A stretch of 64,000 nt of DNA from Fictibacillus fluitans (GTDB taxonomy: Bacteria > Bacillota > Bacilli > Bacillales > Fictibacillaceae), in assembly GCF_030418125.1 (NCBI RefSeq), contig NZ_JAUHTR010000012.1:52622-116621 (forward strand), given 5' to 3'. This document shows, one piece after another, positions 25,675 through 33,860 of the stretch. A program made the translations under genes and the position numbers. The notes below the pieces were generated by a model. It searched no databases and had not been told where the DNA came from. It saw only the letters and a program-made list of their open reading frames with translations. How positions within the stretch are numbered: position 1 is the stretch's first letter; each line of letters opens with the position of its first letter.

Positions 25675-28629
25675 ATGTCGTGGTTTAAAAAATTGATGAA
25701 TTTAATGTTTGATGATGAACCTTCTGAGACAGAAGAAACAATAGATCCAGCCCTACATAAAAACGAGAAAACACAACCAGTGAAAAGACGTACAGTCGGC
25801 CGGTTTCAGAACCATCAAAACAGCTCTGCAGCCAGAATGGTCAGCCGCTATCCCGTAGAAGGGAAGTTTCGTTTCCCGCTGATTGATGATCAAGAAGAGA
25901 TTGGAAGATATTCAGCAGCAAGAAAGCAAAGCTATTCGAAAAAACAGGACAGAGAAGAACATGAGGCAACAGCGTATACAAGGGAACGGCAGAAAGAGAA
26001 ACCGTCCAAGGAAGAGATGTCACCGCCTTCTAAAGTGGAGAAAACAGAACCCTTTAAGCCTTCAGAAATCCCGTCACCCATTTACGGGTTTGGCGGCCGA
26101 AAAGGAACCAACAAAACGGCGGAGGGACAAGCGGGTGAAAAGCCGCAGGAGCAAGGTTCAAACAGCAAGTTTCGGCCTTCTGAAATTCCATCTCCTATTT
26201 ATGGATTTGGAGGCCGTGACAAAAATGGGGCAAGCTCGTCAAAGCCACCAGAGGAACGTTCAAAGGGGGGCTTCATGCCTTCTCAGGTCCCTTCCCCGAT
26301 TTATGGTTACGGTGAACGGAAGCCAGATACGATTATAAATCCGGGATTATGGAAGCTATCCGAAATCCAGAAAAAAAAGATGCCGGATCCTGTATTGATG
26401 GAGGAACTGCTAAAAGAGCCGGCAGCAAGCAAAGAGCCAGTTATTCTTAGTGAAGAAGAAGTCAGGAATCTTCCTGTCCGGGATATCCAGGAAGAAAAAG
26501 CGGAAGAACCCATGGCAAAGCCGGTCCCTCAAATGGTGAAAGAGCCGGTCCTTATCATTGATGAATTCAGAAAAGAAACGATTGAGCCGGCCCAAGCAGA
26601 GTTGCTGCCAGAACCGGAACCAATTCAGCCAGCTGAACCATTTGAAGAACGCAAAAATGAGCTCGTTGTTGTTCATGAAACACCGGAAGAAGTAGTTTTT
26701 GAACTGCCGCCTGAAAGTCAGGAATTAAAGGAATCTGAAGACGAACAACAAATGGAACCTGCCATTTCAGAAGTTGAAGAGCCAAAAGCTCTAGAGCCGG
26801 AAGAAGAAGTTATGATTGAGCTGCCGGCTGAAGAGCATGAACTGAAAAAAACGGAAGCCGAACAACAAATGGAACCGCCGATTGCGGCTATTGAAGAACC
26901 AACAGTTTTAGAGCCGAAAGAAGAGGAAGTGCCTGCGGTAACGAATCGGATCAAAACCGATCAGGAAGAAGAAGTCCTGATGGAAAAACCTGCTTCACAG
27001 GAACCGGAAGCAAAAGAAGAAGCGGTTACCCGCAGAGAGACTGAGAAGAAACCTGGCGGAACCTATATTCCGTTTAATGTACTAATGCTGAAGAAAGACC
27101 GGAAACCTGCTGCCAGCGCTCCTGTTGCCACCAGGCCTGCGGCTCCAGTGGAATCAAGCGTAAAAACAGCTGAGGTTGCTCCTGTTATGGAAGAAGAGGC
27201 TGATCTTTCTTTTCCACCGCTGGAATTACTTCAGAATCCTCCCGTACAGGAGGAGGATGACAGTCTTTGGATGGAAGAGCAAAGAGATTTGCTTCAGCTG
27301 ACACTCGATAACTTTAATGTGAATGCCAAAGTAGTCAACATGACGAAAGGCCCGTCGGTTACCCGTCTTGAAGTGCAGCCGGCACCTGGCGTTAAAGTGA
27401 ATAAAATTACCAACTTAAGTGATGATATCAAATTGAGCTTGTCAGCAAAGGATATCCGGATCGAAGCGCCCATCCCTGGGAAAAACACAATCGGCATCGA
27501 GGTGCCAAACCGGTACAGCCAGCCGGTTTTTCTAAGGGAAATCCTGCAGAGCGGTGAATTCCGCGACAGCACTTCACCGCTGACCGTTGCACTGGGGCTG
27601 GACCTATCCGGTGAACCGATTGTGACCGACCTGCAGAAAATGCCCCATGGACTGATCGCGGGAGCGACAGGATCGGGGAAAAGCGTGTGCATCAATTCCA
27701 TTCTGGTTTCATTGATGTATAAAGCCTCTCCGGATGATGTGCGCCTGCTGCTTATTGATCCGAAAATGGTGGAACTGGCTCCTTACAATGCTATTCCGCA
27801 TCTGGTTACTCCGGTCATTACCGATCCAAAGGAAGCAACTACTGCTTTAAAGTGGACGGTAGAAGAAATGGAGCGGAGGTATGAAGCCTTTGCAAGACAT
27901 GGCGTTCGTGATATTAAACGCTTTAATGACAAAATGAAACGCGAACAGCTTTATGCGAATAAAATGCCGTATATCGTCGTGGTCATTGATGAGCTTGCAG
28001 ACCTGATGATGGTATCGCCGCAGGATGTGGAAGAGGCCATCTGCCGTATTGCTCAAAAAGCAAGGGCTTGCGGCATTCACTTGCTGGTGGCAACCCAACG
28101 GCCTTCCGTTGATGTTATTACCGGTTTGATCAAAGCGAACATCCCGACAAGAACAGCCTTTGCTGTTTCTTCGGCGGTCGATTCCCGCACGATTATCGAT
28201 ATGAGCGGTGCGGAGCGCCTGCTCGGCAAAGGCGATATGCTGTTTCTTGAAAATGGTTCAAGCAAAGCGGTGCGCATTCAGGGTAATTTTGTATCAGATG
28301 ATGAAATTGAACGGGTTACAGCGTTTGTTAAAGAACAGCATCCGACCAATTACTTATTCAGCAGAGAAGAATTGATCCAGTCCAATCAAACGGTTGAACC
28401 AGAAGATGATCTGTTTGAAGAAGCCTGCTATTATGTACTTGATGTTGGGGCTGCCTCATCCTCAAGCATCCAACGACGCTTCAGGGTTGGATACAATCGT
28501 GCTGCGCGCCTTGTAGAGATGATGGAAGGCTTTGGTCTCGTTTCCGAAGCAATGGGCTCAAAGCCCCGCACTGTTCTCATGACCAGTGACGAGTTCCAAA
28601 GCAAGCTTTACAGTGAGGCAGAGGTTTAA
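25675..28629 (+). CDS. sftA: Soluble DNA translocase SftA (FtsK/SpoIIIE family)
   Basis: A 984-residue FtsK-type motor without membrane segments, as in SftA (YtpS), which clears chromosomal DNA from the closing septum. Parts: basic N-terminus (MSWFKKLMN), a disordered linker (about 75-460) with three copies of PSxxPSPIYG(F/Y)G and a 39-residue tandem duplication rich in Glu and Pro, a proline-rich spacer, then the motor. Walker A GATGSGKS is at residues 663-670, followed by LLLIDPKMVEL and VVVIDELADLM (Walker B), and a C-terminal winged-helix gamma domain (SSIQRRFRVGYNRAARLVEMME) for KOPS/SRS DNA reading. Family certain; SftA rather than SpoIIIE because no TM segments are present. Confidence 0.93.
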   Translation: MSWFKKLMNLMFDDEPSETEETIDPALHKNEKTQPVKRRTVGRFQNHQNSSAARMVSRYPVEGKFRFPLIDDQEEIGRYSAARKQSYSKKQDREEHEATAYTRERQKEKPSKEEMSPPSKVEKTEPFKPSEIPSPIYGFGGRKGTNKTAEGQAGEKPQEQGSNSKFRPSEIPSPIYGFGGRDKNGASSSKPPEERSKGGFMPSQVPSPIYGYGERKPDTIINPGLWKLSEIQKKKMPDPVLMEELLKEPAASKEPVILSEEEVRNLPVRDIQEEKAEEPMAKPVPQMVKEPVLIIDEFRKETIEPAQAELLPEPEPIQPAEPFEERKNELVVVHETPEEVVFELPPESQELKESEDEQQMEPAISEVEEPKALEPEEEVMIELPAEEHELKKTEAEQQMEPPIAAIEEPTVLEPKEEEVPAVTNRIKTDQEEEVLMEKPASQEPEAKEEAVTRRETEKKPGGTYIPFNVLMLKKDRKPAASAPVATRPAAPVESSVKTAEVAPVMEEEADLSFPPLELLQNPPVQEEDDSLWMEEQRDLLQLTLDNFNVNAKVVNMTKGPSVTRLEVQPAPGVKVNKITNLSDDIKLSLSAKDIRIEAPIPGKNTIGIEVPNRYSQPVFLREILQSGEFRDSTSPLTVALGLDLSGEPIVTDLQKMPHGLIAGATGSGKSVCINSILVSLMYKASPDDVRLLLIDPKMVELAPYNAIPHLVTPVITDPKEATTALKWTVEEMERRYEAFARHGVRDIKRFNDKMKREQLYANKMPYIVVVIDELADLMMVSPQDVEEAICRIAQKARACGIHLLVATQRPSVDVITGLIKANIPTRTAFAVSSAVDSRTIIDMSGAERLLGKGDMLFLENGSSKAVRIQGNFVSDDEIERVTAFVKEQHPTNYLFSREELIQSNQTVEPEDDLFEEACYYVLDVGAASSSSIQRRFRVGYNRAARLVEMMEGFGLVSEAMGSKPRTVLMTSDEFQSKLYSEAEV

Positions 28630-28645
28630 AAATAATATCAAATAG

Positions 28646-28690
28646 ACGGTTCATTGCCGGCCATCAGGCCAGGCAATGAACCGTTTTTTT
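28646..28690 (+). terminator. Terminator after sftA
   Basis: 13-bp stem ACGGTTCATTGCC / GGCAATGAACCGT followed by T7. Confidence 0.88.
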
Positions 28691-28834
28691 ATGCCATTGG
28701 AATGCCTGCTCGTTCACTCCCTCTTGTTTTCTCAGTGGCACTTCTATATGATAGTTAAGGATGAGTCCAAAGGGCCCATTTTTAAAAGACAGAAAGAGAC
28801 CATGAATTTCTTGACCGGATGATGAGGAGTTTGT

Positions 28835-29932
28835 ATGAAAGAAATAGAATTAAAGCTACAAGGTAAAATCAAACGCTTGACCAATCAAACGTTTAAATTT
28901 GATGAACGGGCAGGCGATGGCTGGTTTTCAGCTGTTTATTTCTTGAAAACGTGTGAAATCGTAAAAAAATATAACCCTGACAATATAGTAACTATGCAAT
29001 TTTTCCAGAAAAACGATGCAGTTCTTTGCGGTACAGATGAAGCTATTGCCTTAATCAAGACATTTGCTAAAAATGCAGATGATCTTGAAATTCACTCGTT
29101 GAAAGATGGAGACAAAATATCTCCTTTTGAAACCGTGTTTACCATCAAAGGGCCATATGAAAATTTTGGCTTTTTGGAAGGTATGCTGGATGGCATTTTG
29201 GCCAGAAGAACGTCAGTGGCTACGAATGTTTATAATGTTGTTAAAGCAGCAAGCATTTCAGGTGTCCAAAAGCCGGTCATCTTTATGGGCGACCGGGATG
29301 ATCATTTTGCCCAGCAGGCAGGAGATGGTTATGCTGCTTATATCGGAGGGTCTACGGCACAGGCTACCCATGCCATGAATGAATGGTGGGGCAAAAAGGG
29401 GATGGGCACGATGCCTCATGCCCTGCTCCAAATGTTCGATGGGGATATCGTAGAAGCGACAAGAGCGTATCATGAAACGTATCCTGATGACGAACTGATG
29501 GCCCTGGTGGACTATAACAATGATACCATCACGGATGCACTTAACGTGGCAAGAGAATTTGGCGATGTGTTAAAAGGAGTCAGAGTGGATACCTCGAGGA
29601 CGATGGTTGACCAATACTTCTTCCGCAATCCTGAGGTGCTCGGAAGTTTCGACCCGCGTGGTGCGAATCCGGAGCTTATTTTTGCGTTGCGCAAAGCACT
29701 CGACCAGGAAGGATTCGGGCATGTGAAAATCATCGTAAGCGGGGGTTTTACCGAGGCGCGGATTACCGATTACGAAAAACGCGGTGTACCTGTTGATATT
29801 TACGGAGTTGGAAGCAATCTTCTTAAAATTAACATTGGGTTTACCGGAGACAATGTACAGATGAATGGAAAGCATCAAGCGAAAGCCGGGCGGATTTACA
29901 GACCGAATACGCGTCTTGAAAAAGTAGAATAG
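28835..29932 (+). CDS. Nicotinate phosphoribosyltransferase
   Basis: A 365-residue type II phosphoribosyltransferase that makes nicotinate mononucleotide for NAD salvage. Visible: an N-terminal substrate region (FKFDERAGDGWFSAVYFL), MGDRDDHFAQQAGDGYAAYIGGSTAQATHA, MPHALLQMFDGD, VDTSRTMVDQY, and the phosphate-binding end IIVSGGFTEARITDYE with VDIYGVGSNLL. It is shorter than the ~490-residue B. subtilis YueK type, so it belongs to the compact NAPRTase subgroup. A strong GGAG precedes the start. It stands alone between sftA and murC. Confidence 0.85.
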   Translation: MKEIELKLQGKIKRLTNQTFKFDERAGDGWFSAVYFLKTCEIVKKYNPDNIVTMQFFQKNDAVLCGTDEAIALIKTFAKNADDLEIHSLKDGDKISPFETVFTIKGPYENFGFLEGMLDGILARRTSVATNVYNVVKAASISGVQKPVIFMGDRDDHFAQQAGDGYAAYIGGSTAQATHAMNEWWGKKGMGTMPHALLQMFDGDIVEATRAYHETYPDDELMALVDYNNDTITDALNVAREFGDVLKGVRVDTSRTMVDQYFFRNPEVLGSFDPRGANPELIFALRKALDQEGFGHVKIIVSGGFTEARITDYEKRGVPVDIYGVGSNLLKINIGFTGDNVQMNGKHQAKAGRIYRPNTRLEKVE

Positions 29933-29969
29933 TGGTTGTCCGGAAGTAATGGAGTTAGACATCATTTTT

Positions 29970-29978
29970 TGGTATAAT
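29970..29978 (+). promoter_or_regulatory. Candidate extended -10 promoter of murC
   Basis: TGG-TATAAT extended -10, about 140 bases before murC, without a clear -35. Confidence 0.5.
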
Positions 29979-30118
29979 GAAAAAATGAGTCGGTCAGCTT
30001 GCTCGATGATTATCACTCTATCGCAGCAGGCATATACTAACAGAAAATAGGCCTTGAAAAGTGGGTTGCCTAAAATAGGTGATTCTTGAGAAGGTTTTTT
30101 GATTGTGGAGGTCTTTAC

Positions 30119-31444
30119 ATGACACATTATCACTTTGTGGGAATCAAAGGTACGGGGATGAGTGCCTTGGCTCAAATACTTCATGACATGAAGCATGAAG
30201 TTCAGGGGTCGGATGTTGAAAAGTATTTCTTTACCCAGCAGGCTCTGGATGAGCGCGGGATTACAATACTGCCATTTAATAAGAATAACATTAAGCAGGG
30301 CCAGACGATCATTGCAGGAAATGCGTTTCCCGATGACAATGAAGAGCTTGTAGCGGCCCGGGAGCTTGGATTGCCGATTTACCGTTACCATCATTTTCTT
30401 GGAGACTTTGTAAAAAAGTATACAGGAGTTGCCGTAACAGGTTCTCACGGCAAAACATCAACAACAGGTCTGCTTGCCCATGTGGTTGGCGGAGCAGAGC
30501 CCACCTCGTTTCTGATTGGAGACGGTACAGGAAGAGGAGTGGAAGACAGCAAGTATTTTGTATTTGAAGCATGCGAATACCGCCGTCACTTCCTTTCTTA
30601 TGAGCCTGCTTACGGAATTATGACCAATATTGATTTTGATCACCCAGATTATTTTAAAGATATTGATGATGTCATCAGCGCATTTCAGCAAATGGCGATG
30701 CAGGTTACAAAAGGAATCATCGCATGCGGTGATGATCAATATCTTCAGCAAATTCATGCAAATGTACCCGTAGTATTTTACGGACTGGGAGACCATAACG
30801 ATTTTCAGGCTTCCAACGTCCACAGGGATGAGAACGGGACGACATTTGATGTGTTTGTCAGAAATACCTTCTACCATATGTTTACAATTACGGGATACGG
30901 TACACACAACATTCTTAATGCCCTGGCTGTTATTGCGCTTTGTCATTACGAAGATGTGGATGTGGAGATTATTGCCGACCGTTTGAAAACATTTGGCGGT
31001 GTGAAACGCCGTTACTCTGAAAAGCCATTCGGGGACCAGGTGCTGGTTGATGACTACGCCCACCACCCGACTGAAATCAGCGCAACCATTGAAGCGACGA
31101 AATACAAGTATAAAAATCGCGATGTGGTCGCTATTTTTCAGCCTCATACATTCACAAGAACGAAAACGTTCCTTCATGAATTCGGGGAAAGCTTAAGAAA
31201 AGCGGATTATGTTTATTTGTGCGATATCTTTGGTTCGGCACGAGAAAATGCCGGCAGTCTTTCCATTAAGGATCTGCAGGAGCAAATCCCAAATGCGGTG
31301 CTGCTAAGCGAAGATGAAGTAGGCATTCTCGAACAGCATAAAGATGGCATTCTTTTATTCATGGGAGCAGGGGATATTCAAAAGTTCCAAAAATCCTATG
31401 AGAAGACAGTAGAAGATCAAGGGAAAAGCACGCAAATCGGATAG
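30119..31444 (+). CDS. murC: UDP-N-acetylmuramate--L-alanine ligase MurC
   Basis: A 441-residue cytoplasmic Mur ligase that adds L-Ala to UDP-MurNAc. The N-terminal UDP-binding domain opens [15 protein letters not shown], the ATP-binding loop is [15 protein letters not shown], the central domain has [11 protein letters not shown], and the C-terminal domain has [11 protein letters not shown] with the ligase signature. ATG 30119 follows GGAGG at good spacing, so the in-frame extension to 30086 is rejected. It stands between the nicotinate enzyme and the repeat region and is followed by a large terminator. Confidence 0.96.
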   Translation: MTHYHFVGIKGTGMSALAQILHDMKHEVQGSDVEKYFFTQQALDERGITILPFNKNNIKQGQTIIAGNAFPDDNEELVAARELGLPIYRYHHFLGDFVKKYTGVAVTGSHGKTSTTGLLAHVVGGAEPTSFLIGDGTGRGVEDSKYFVFEACEYRRHFLSYEPAYGIMTNIDFDHPDYFKDIDDVISAFQQMAMQVTKGIIACGDDQYLQQIHANVPVVFYGLGDHNDFQASNVHRDENGTTFDVFVRNTFYHMFTITGYGTHNILNALAVIALCHYEDVDVEIIADRLKTFGGVKRRYSEKPFGDQVLVDDYAHHPTEISATIEATKYKYKNRDVVAIFQPHTFTRTKTFLHEFGESLRKADYVYLCDIFGSARENAGSLSIKDLQEQIPNAVLLSEDEVGILEQHKDGILLFMGAGDIQKFQKSYEKTVEDQGKSTQIG

Positions 31445-31451
31445 AAGCGCT

Positions 31452-31504
31452 AGGGAGCTGTCCAGAAAGTCAGAAAACTGACTTCTGACAGCTCCTTTTT
31501 TTTT
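31452..31504 (+). terminator. Large terminator after murC
   Basis: A long stem AGGGAGCTGTCCAGAAAGTCAG / CTGACTTCTGACAGCTCCT with a short AAAA loop, then T9. The hairpin may itself be the edge of the adjoining intergenic repeat. Confidence 0.85.
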
Positions 31505-31545
31505 CACTTCGAAGCATTGAGTTTTGGTCATCATCTTCGTTGATA

Positions 31546-31776
31546 AGTTACATGGAGTGTAGGGTGCGAGACTCCTCGAAAATGTGATCACATTTTCTTC
31601 GTGCGATGTTTCGCTGCCGAAGCCTTCCTTGTCCTGCAGGGGAAGCGTGACAGGTGAGACAAGGTAGGCGTTTACGCCGGCACACAGGCGCTTGCGCCGG
31701 TGGGGCTCAGCGCACGCCCTGCGAAAGTAGGCGCCCGCGCCGGTAAAAGCGAGCGACCCCGAACGGAAAGTAACAC
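31546..31776. repeat. Structured GC-rich intergenic repeat element
   Basis: About 230 bases, much more GC-rich than the flanks. It begins AGTTACATGGAG and ends GGAAAGTAACACT, so GTTAC/GTAAC form short terminal inverted repeats. Inside are the palindromes GAAAATGTGATCACATTTTC and three GGCG-NNNN-CGCC units (GGCGTTTACGCC, GGCGCTTGCGCC, GGCGCCCGCGCC), plus GGTGCGAGACTCCT and ACAGGTGAGAC. These short blocks recall an intergenic repeat I have seen across Bacillaceae genomes; this is memory, not a search. It encodes no recognised transposase. Confidence 0.6.
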
Positions 31777-31812
31777 TTTCAAGAGCGAAAGACACTTTTT
31801 AGACACCTCCTT

Positions 31813-31856
31813 AAAGGCATCACCACTCATTTGATGAGAGGTGATGCCTTTTTTTT
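31813..31856 (+). terminator. Isolated terminator downstream of the repeat
   Basis: Stem AAAGGCATCACC / GGTGATGCCTTT followed by T8. No rightward gene directly precedes it; it may be part of the inserted element or the rest of a lost gene's transcript. Confidence 0.75.
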
Positions 31857-31880
31857 GAATCAGCTGAAAAAATCTGTTGA

Positions 31881-32042
31881 ATTCAAGAATTAAAGCAGCT
31901 GAATGAAGCGATTGACCTTCATGACCGTATTGCTCAATATATGATCAAAAATGAAATGTACCATGCTTATAACCTTCCTGAACAGGTAAAGCATGATATT
32001 GAAAAAGCGGGAAAAGCACTGAAACTGACAGAAGATAAATAA
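31881..32042 (+). pseudogene. 3' remnant of a CotF-family spore coat gene
   Basis: An open frame of 53 codons ends at TAA 32040-32042 but begins right after an in-frame TGA (31878-31880) with no usable start. The translation is clearly protein-like: LKQLNEAIDLHDRIAQYM then YHAYNLPEQVKHDIEKAGKAL. It matches the C-terminal half of the coat F domain (family pattern LN-AI-LHE-I--YMI then YHAYDL-EQ). The N-terminal half is missing; the sequence upstream is a terminator and a repeat. I infer a spore coat gene cut off by deletion or by arrival of the repeat. An in-frame ATG at 31941 would leave only 33 residues. Confidence 0.6.
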
Positions 32043-32045
32043 AAA

Positions 32046-32076
32046 AGAGGCTGCCGTTCATGCTGGCAGCCTTCTT
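32046..32076 (-). terminator. Terminator of ampS (and of the coat gene remnant)
   Basis: Stem AGGCTGCC / GGCAGCCT. On the minus strand it runs into CTTTTTTATT, so it mainly ends ampS; on the plus strand TTCTTTATT follows. Confidence 0.78.
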
Positions 32077-32083
32077 TATTGTC

Positions 32084-33196
32084 CTATTTCAAGTTTTCAG
32101 GATTAAGCACGTCAAGCTCAGGAAGTACGAAGCGGCCATCTTTACGGATGAGCACATCATCAAAATAGATTTCACCGCCCCCGTAATCCGGACGCTGAAT
32201 CATTACCATATCCCAGTGAATGTTGGACTCGTTGCCGTTGTATGCTTCTTCATACGCCTGTCCCGGAGTGAAGTGGAAGCTTCCGTCGATTTTCTCGTCA
32301 AACAGAATGTCCTGCATTGGGTGCTGGATGTATGGATTGACTCCGATCGCAAACTCACCAATATATCGGGAACCTTCATCAGTATCAAAAATTTTGTTGA
32401 TGCGTTCAGAATCGTTGGCTGATGCGTTTACGATTTTTCCATTTTCGAATGTCAGGGATACATTTTCAAAAGTGAAGCCCTGATAAGGTGATGGTGTGTT
32501 ATACGTAATAGTTCCGTTCACGGAATCACGAACAGGTGCTGTATATACTTCGCCATCCGGAATGTTTGCTTCCCCGGCACACCTTACAGCAGGAATGTCC
32601 TTAATGGAGAAAGTAAGATCGGTTCCTGGCCCTTTTAAATGGACTTTATCAGTGCGGTTCATCAGATCCTCAAGTGATTTCATAGCTTCATTCATCTTGC
32701 TGTAATCAAGGTTGCACACCTGGAAGTAGAAATCTTCAAACGCTTCAGTGCTCATGCTGGCGAGCTGTGCCATCGCTGCATTCGGGTATCGAAGAACAAC
32801 CCATTTCGTTTTCTTGATGCGAATTTCACGGTGCATGGCAAGCACGGTTTTTTCATATAAAGCCATCTGTTCACTCGGAACATCTGACAATTCATTAATA
32901 TTGTCACCGGAACGAAGCCCGATATAGGCGTCCATTTGGGACATCAGGTCCCCTTCATGCTTGGCAATGATCTTCATTTGATCTTCAGACGCATTCATGT
33001 ACTGTTGACGCATGACAGAATGGTCCTTTAGCAGTACGAAAGGATAACCGCCTGCAGCATAGGCTTCCTGCACAAGTGCATTTACAAGTTCTTTTTGAAA
33101 ACCAAAATTTTCAATCAGCACCTTTTCCCCTTTTTGAAGATTTACAGAGTATGTAATCAAGTTTTTGGCCAATTGTTGGATTCGTGGATCTCTCAT
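32084..33196 (-). CDS. ampS: M29 family aminopeptidase AmpS
   Basis: A 370-residue M29 (thermophilic) aminopeptidase, a cytoplasmic two-metal enzyme that removes N-terminal residues. Motifs: an opening DPRIQQLAKNLITYSVNLQ, mid-protein RCAGEANIPDGEVYTAP (metal-binding Glu), and the C-terminal NESNIHWDMVMI with YFDDVLIRKDGRFVLPEL. Length is right for the family. Transcribed leftward alone, with its start at 33196. In B. subtilis ampS lies elsewhere, so this is a local difference. Confidence 0.9.
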   Translation of the reverse strand: MRDPRIQQLAKNLITYSVNLQKGEKVLIENFGFQKELVNALVQEAYAAGGYPFVLLKDHSVMRQQYMNASEDQMKIIAKHEGDLMSQMDAYIGLRSGDNINELSDVPSEQMALYEKTVLAMHREIRIKKTKWVVLRYPNAAMAQLASMSTEAFEDFYFQVCNLDYSKMNEAMKSLEDLMNRTDKVHLKGPGTDLTFSIKDIPAVRCAGEANIPDGEVYTAPVRDSVNGTITYNTPSPYQGFTFENVSLTFENGKIVNASANDSERINKIFDTDEGSRYIGEFAIGVNPYIQHPMQDILFDEKIDGSFHFTPGQAYEEAYNGNESNIHWDMVMIQRPDYGGGEIYFDDVLIRKDGRFVLPELDVLNPENLK

Positions 33197-33287
33197 TGAC
33201 GTTTCCCCCTCAAATTATGTTAAACCCTTACCTGTTTATTTTAACTCAATCTAAATAATTTGTAATGTTCAAACCCTTGCATCTTTA

Positions 33288-33316
33288 GCAGGAATTCTGA
33301 AAAAAGGGTAGAATAT
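33288..33316 (+). promoter_or_regulatory. Sigma-H promoter of ytxGHJ
   Basis: GCAGGAATT, 11-base spacer, GTAGAATAT: both elements match the sigma-H consensus (RnAGGAwWW / RnnGAATWW) fully. The B. subtilis csb40 (ytxGHJ) operon is known to use sigma-H and sigma-B. Confidence 0.8.
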
Positions 33317-33325
33317 AGCATACAT

Positions 33326-33350
33326 GTTTAGTTTTACTGGCATAGGGTAA
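33326..33350 (+). promoter_or_regulatory. Sigma-B promoter of ytxGHJ
   Basis: GTTTAG, 13-base spacer, GGGTAA: close to the sigma-B consensus GTTTAA-N12-14-GGGTAT, about 40 bases before ytxG and immediately after the sigma-H promoter. Confidence 0.78.
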
Positions 33351-33387
33351 TTTTAAAAGCATCTAACTCAGGAGGTGTCGTGGAAAC

Positions 33388-33846
33388 ATGAACATACTTA
33401 TACCCATCAGTGTACTCATCATTGCCCTAGCTTTTGTCGTCCTTGTAATCTTCTTGGCACGTACGCTTAAATCCCTTACAGTCACACTTGATAACGTGGC
33501 AAAGACGGTAGACGGCCTAGAAACTCAATTGAATGGTGTGACATCGGAAACAGCTCAATTGCTTCACAAAACCAACAAATTGGCAGAAGATGTTCAGACG
33601 AAAGCAGCTTCATTGAACACTGTATTCTCAGCAGTTCAGGATCTTGGCAGTTCAATTCATAATGTAAATGAATCTGTACGCAAGGTCACAGAAAAAATCA
33701 CAACAGGAGCAGAACGGCAGTCTGAAAATATTTCTCAGGCCGTTCAATGGGGAAATGTAGCTATTAATTTGTGGGAAAAGTGGAAGGTTAAGAAAAGCAG
33801 CGTAGATTCTACCCAGCATGCTTCCCAAAGAAGACAATACCAATAA
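33388..33846 (+). CDS. ytxG: DUF948 general stress membrane protein YtxG
   Basis: A 152-residue protein with one N-terminal membrane segment (LIPISVLIIALAFVVLVIFLA) and a long cytoplasmic coiled-coil-like region (LTVTLDNVAKTVDGLETQLNG and on), ending in a basic tail. This is the DUF948/YtxG layout. First gene of the ytxGHJ stress operon, with AGGAGGTG at its start; sigma-H and sigma-B promoters lie just upstream. The exact function is unknown. ytxH follows at 14 bases. Confidence 0.88.
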   Translation: MNILIPISVLIIALAFVVLVIFLARTLKSLTVTLDNVAKTVDGLETQLNGVTSETAQLLHKTNKLAEDVQTKAASLNTVFSAVQDLGSSIHNVNESVRKVTEKITTGAERQSENISQAVQWGNVAINLWEKWKVKKSSVDSTQHASQRRQYQ

Positions 33847-33860
33847 AGGAGGAGATTTGT

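Noticed and set aside
29570..30448. Minus-strand 292-codon frame spanning nicotinate enzyme and murC start
   Set aside because: It crosses two well-defined genes on the other strand and carries no domain.
31813..31856. Riboswitch or attenuator controlling the coat gene remnant
   Set aside because: Only a simple terminator hairpin is visible; no ligand-binding fold could be drawn and the downstream frame lacks a start.
31500..32040. Insertion sequence or transposon between murC and ampS
   Set aside because: No transposase-like frame, no long terminal inverted repeats and no visible target duplication; classed as an intergenic repeat instead.
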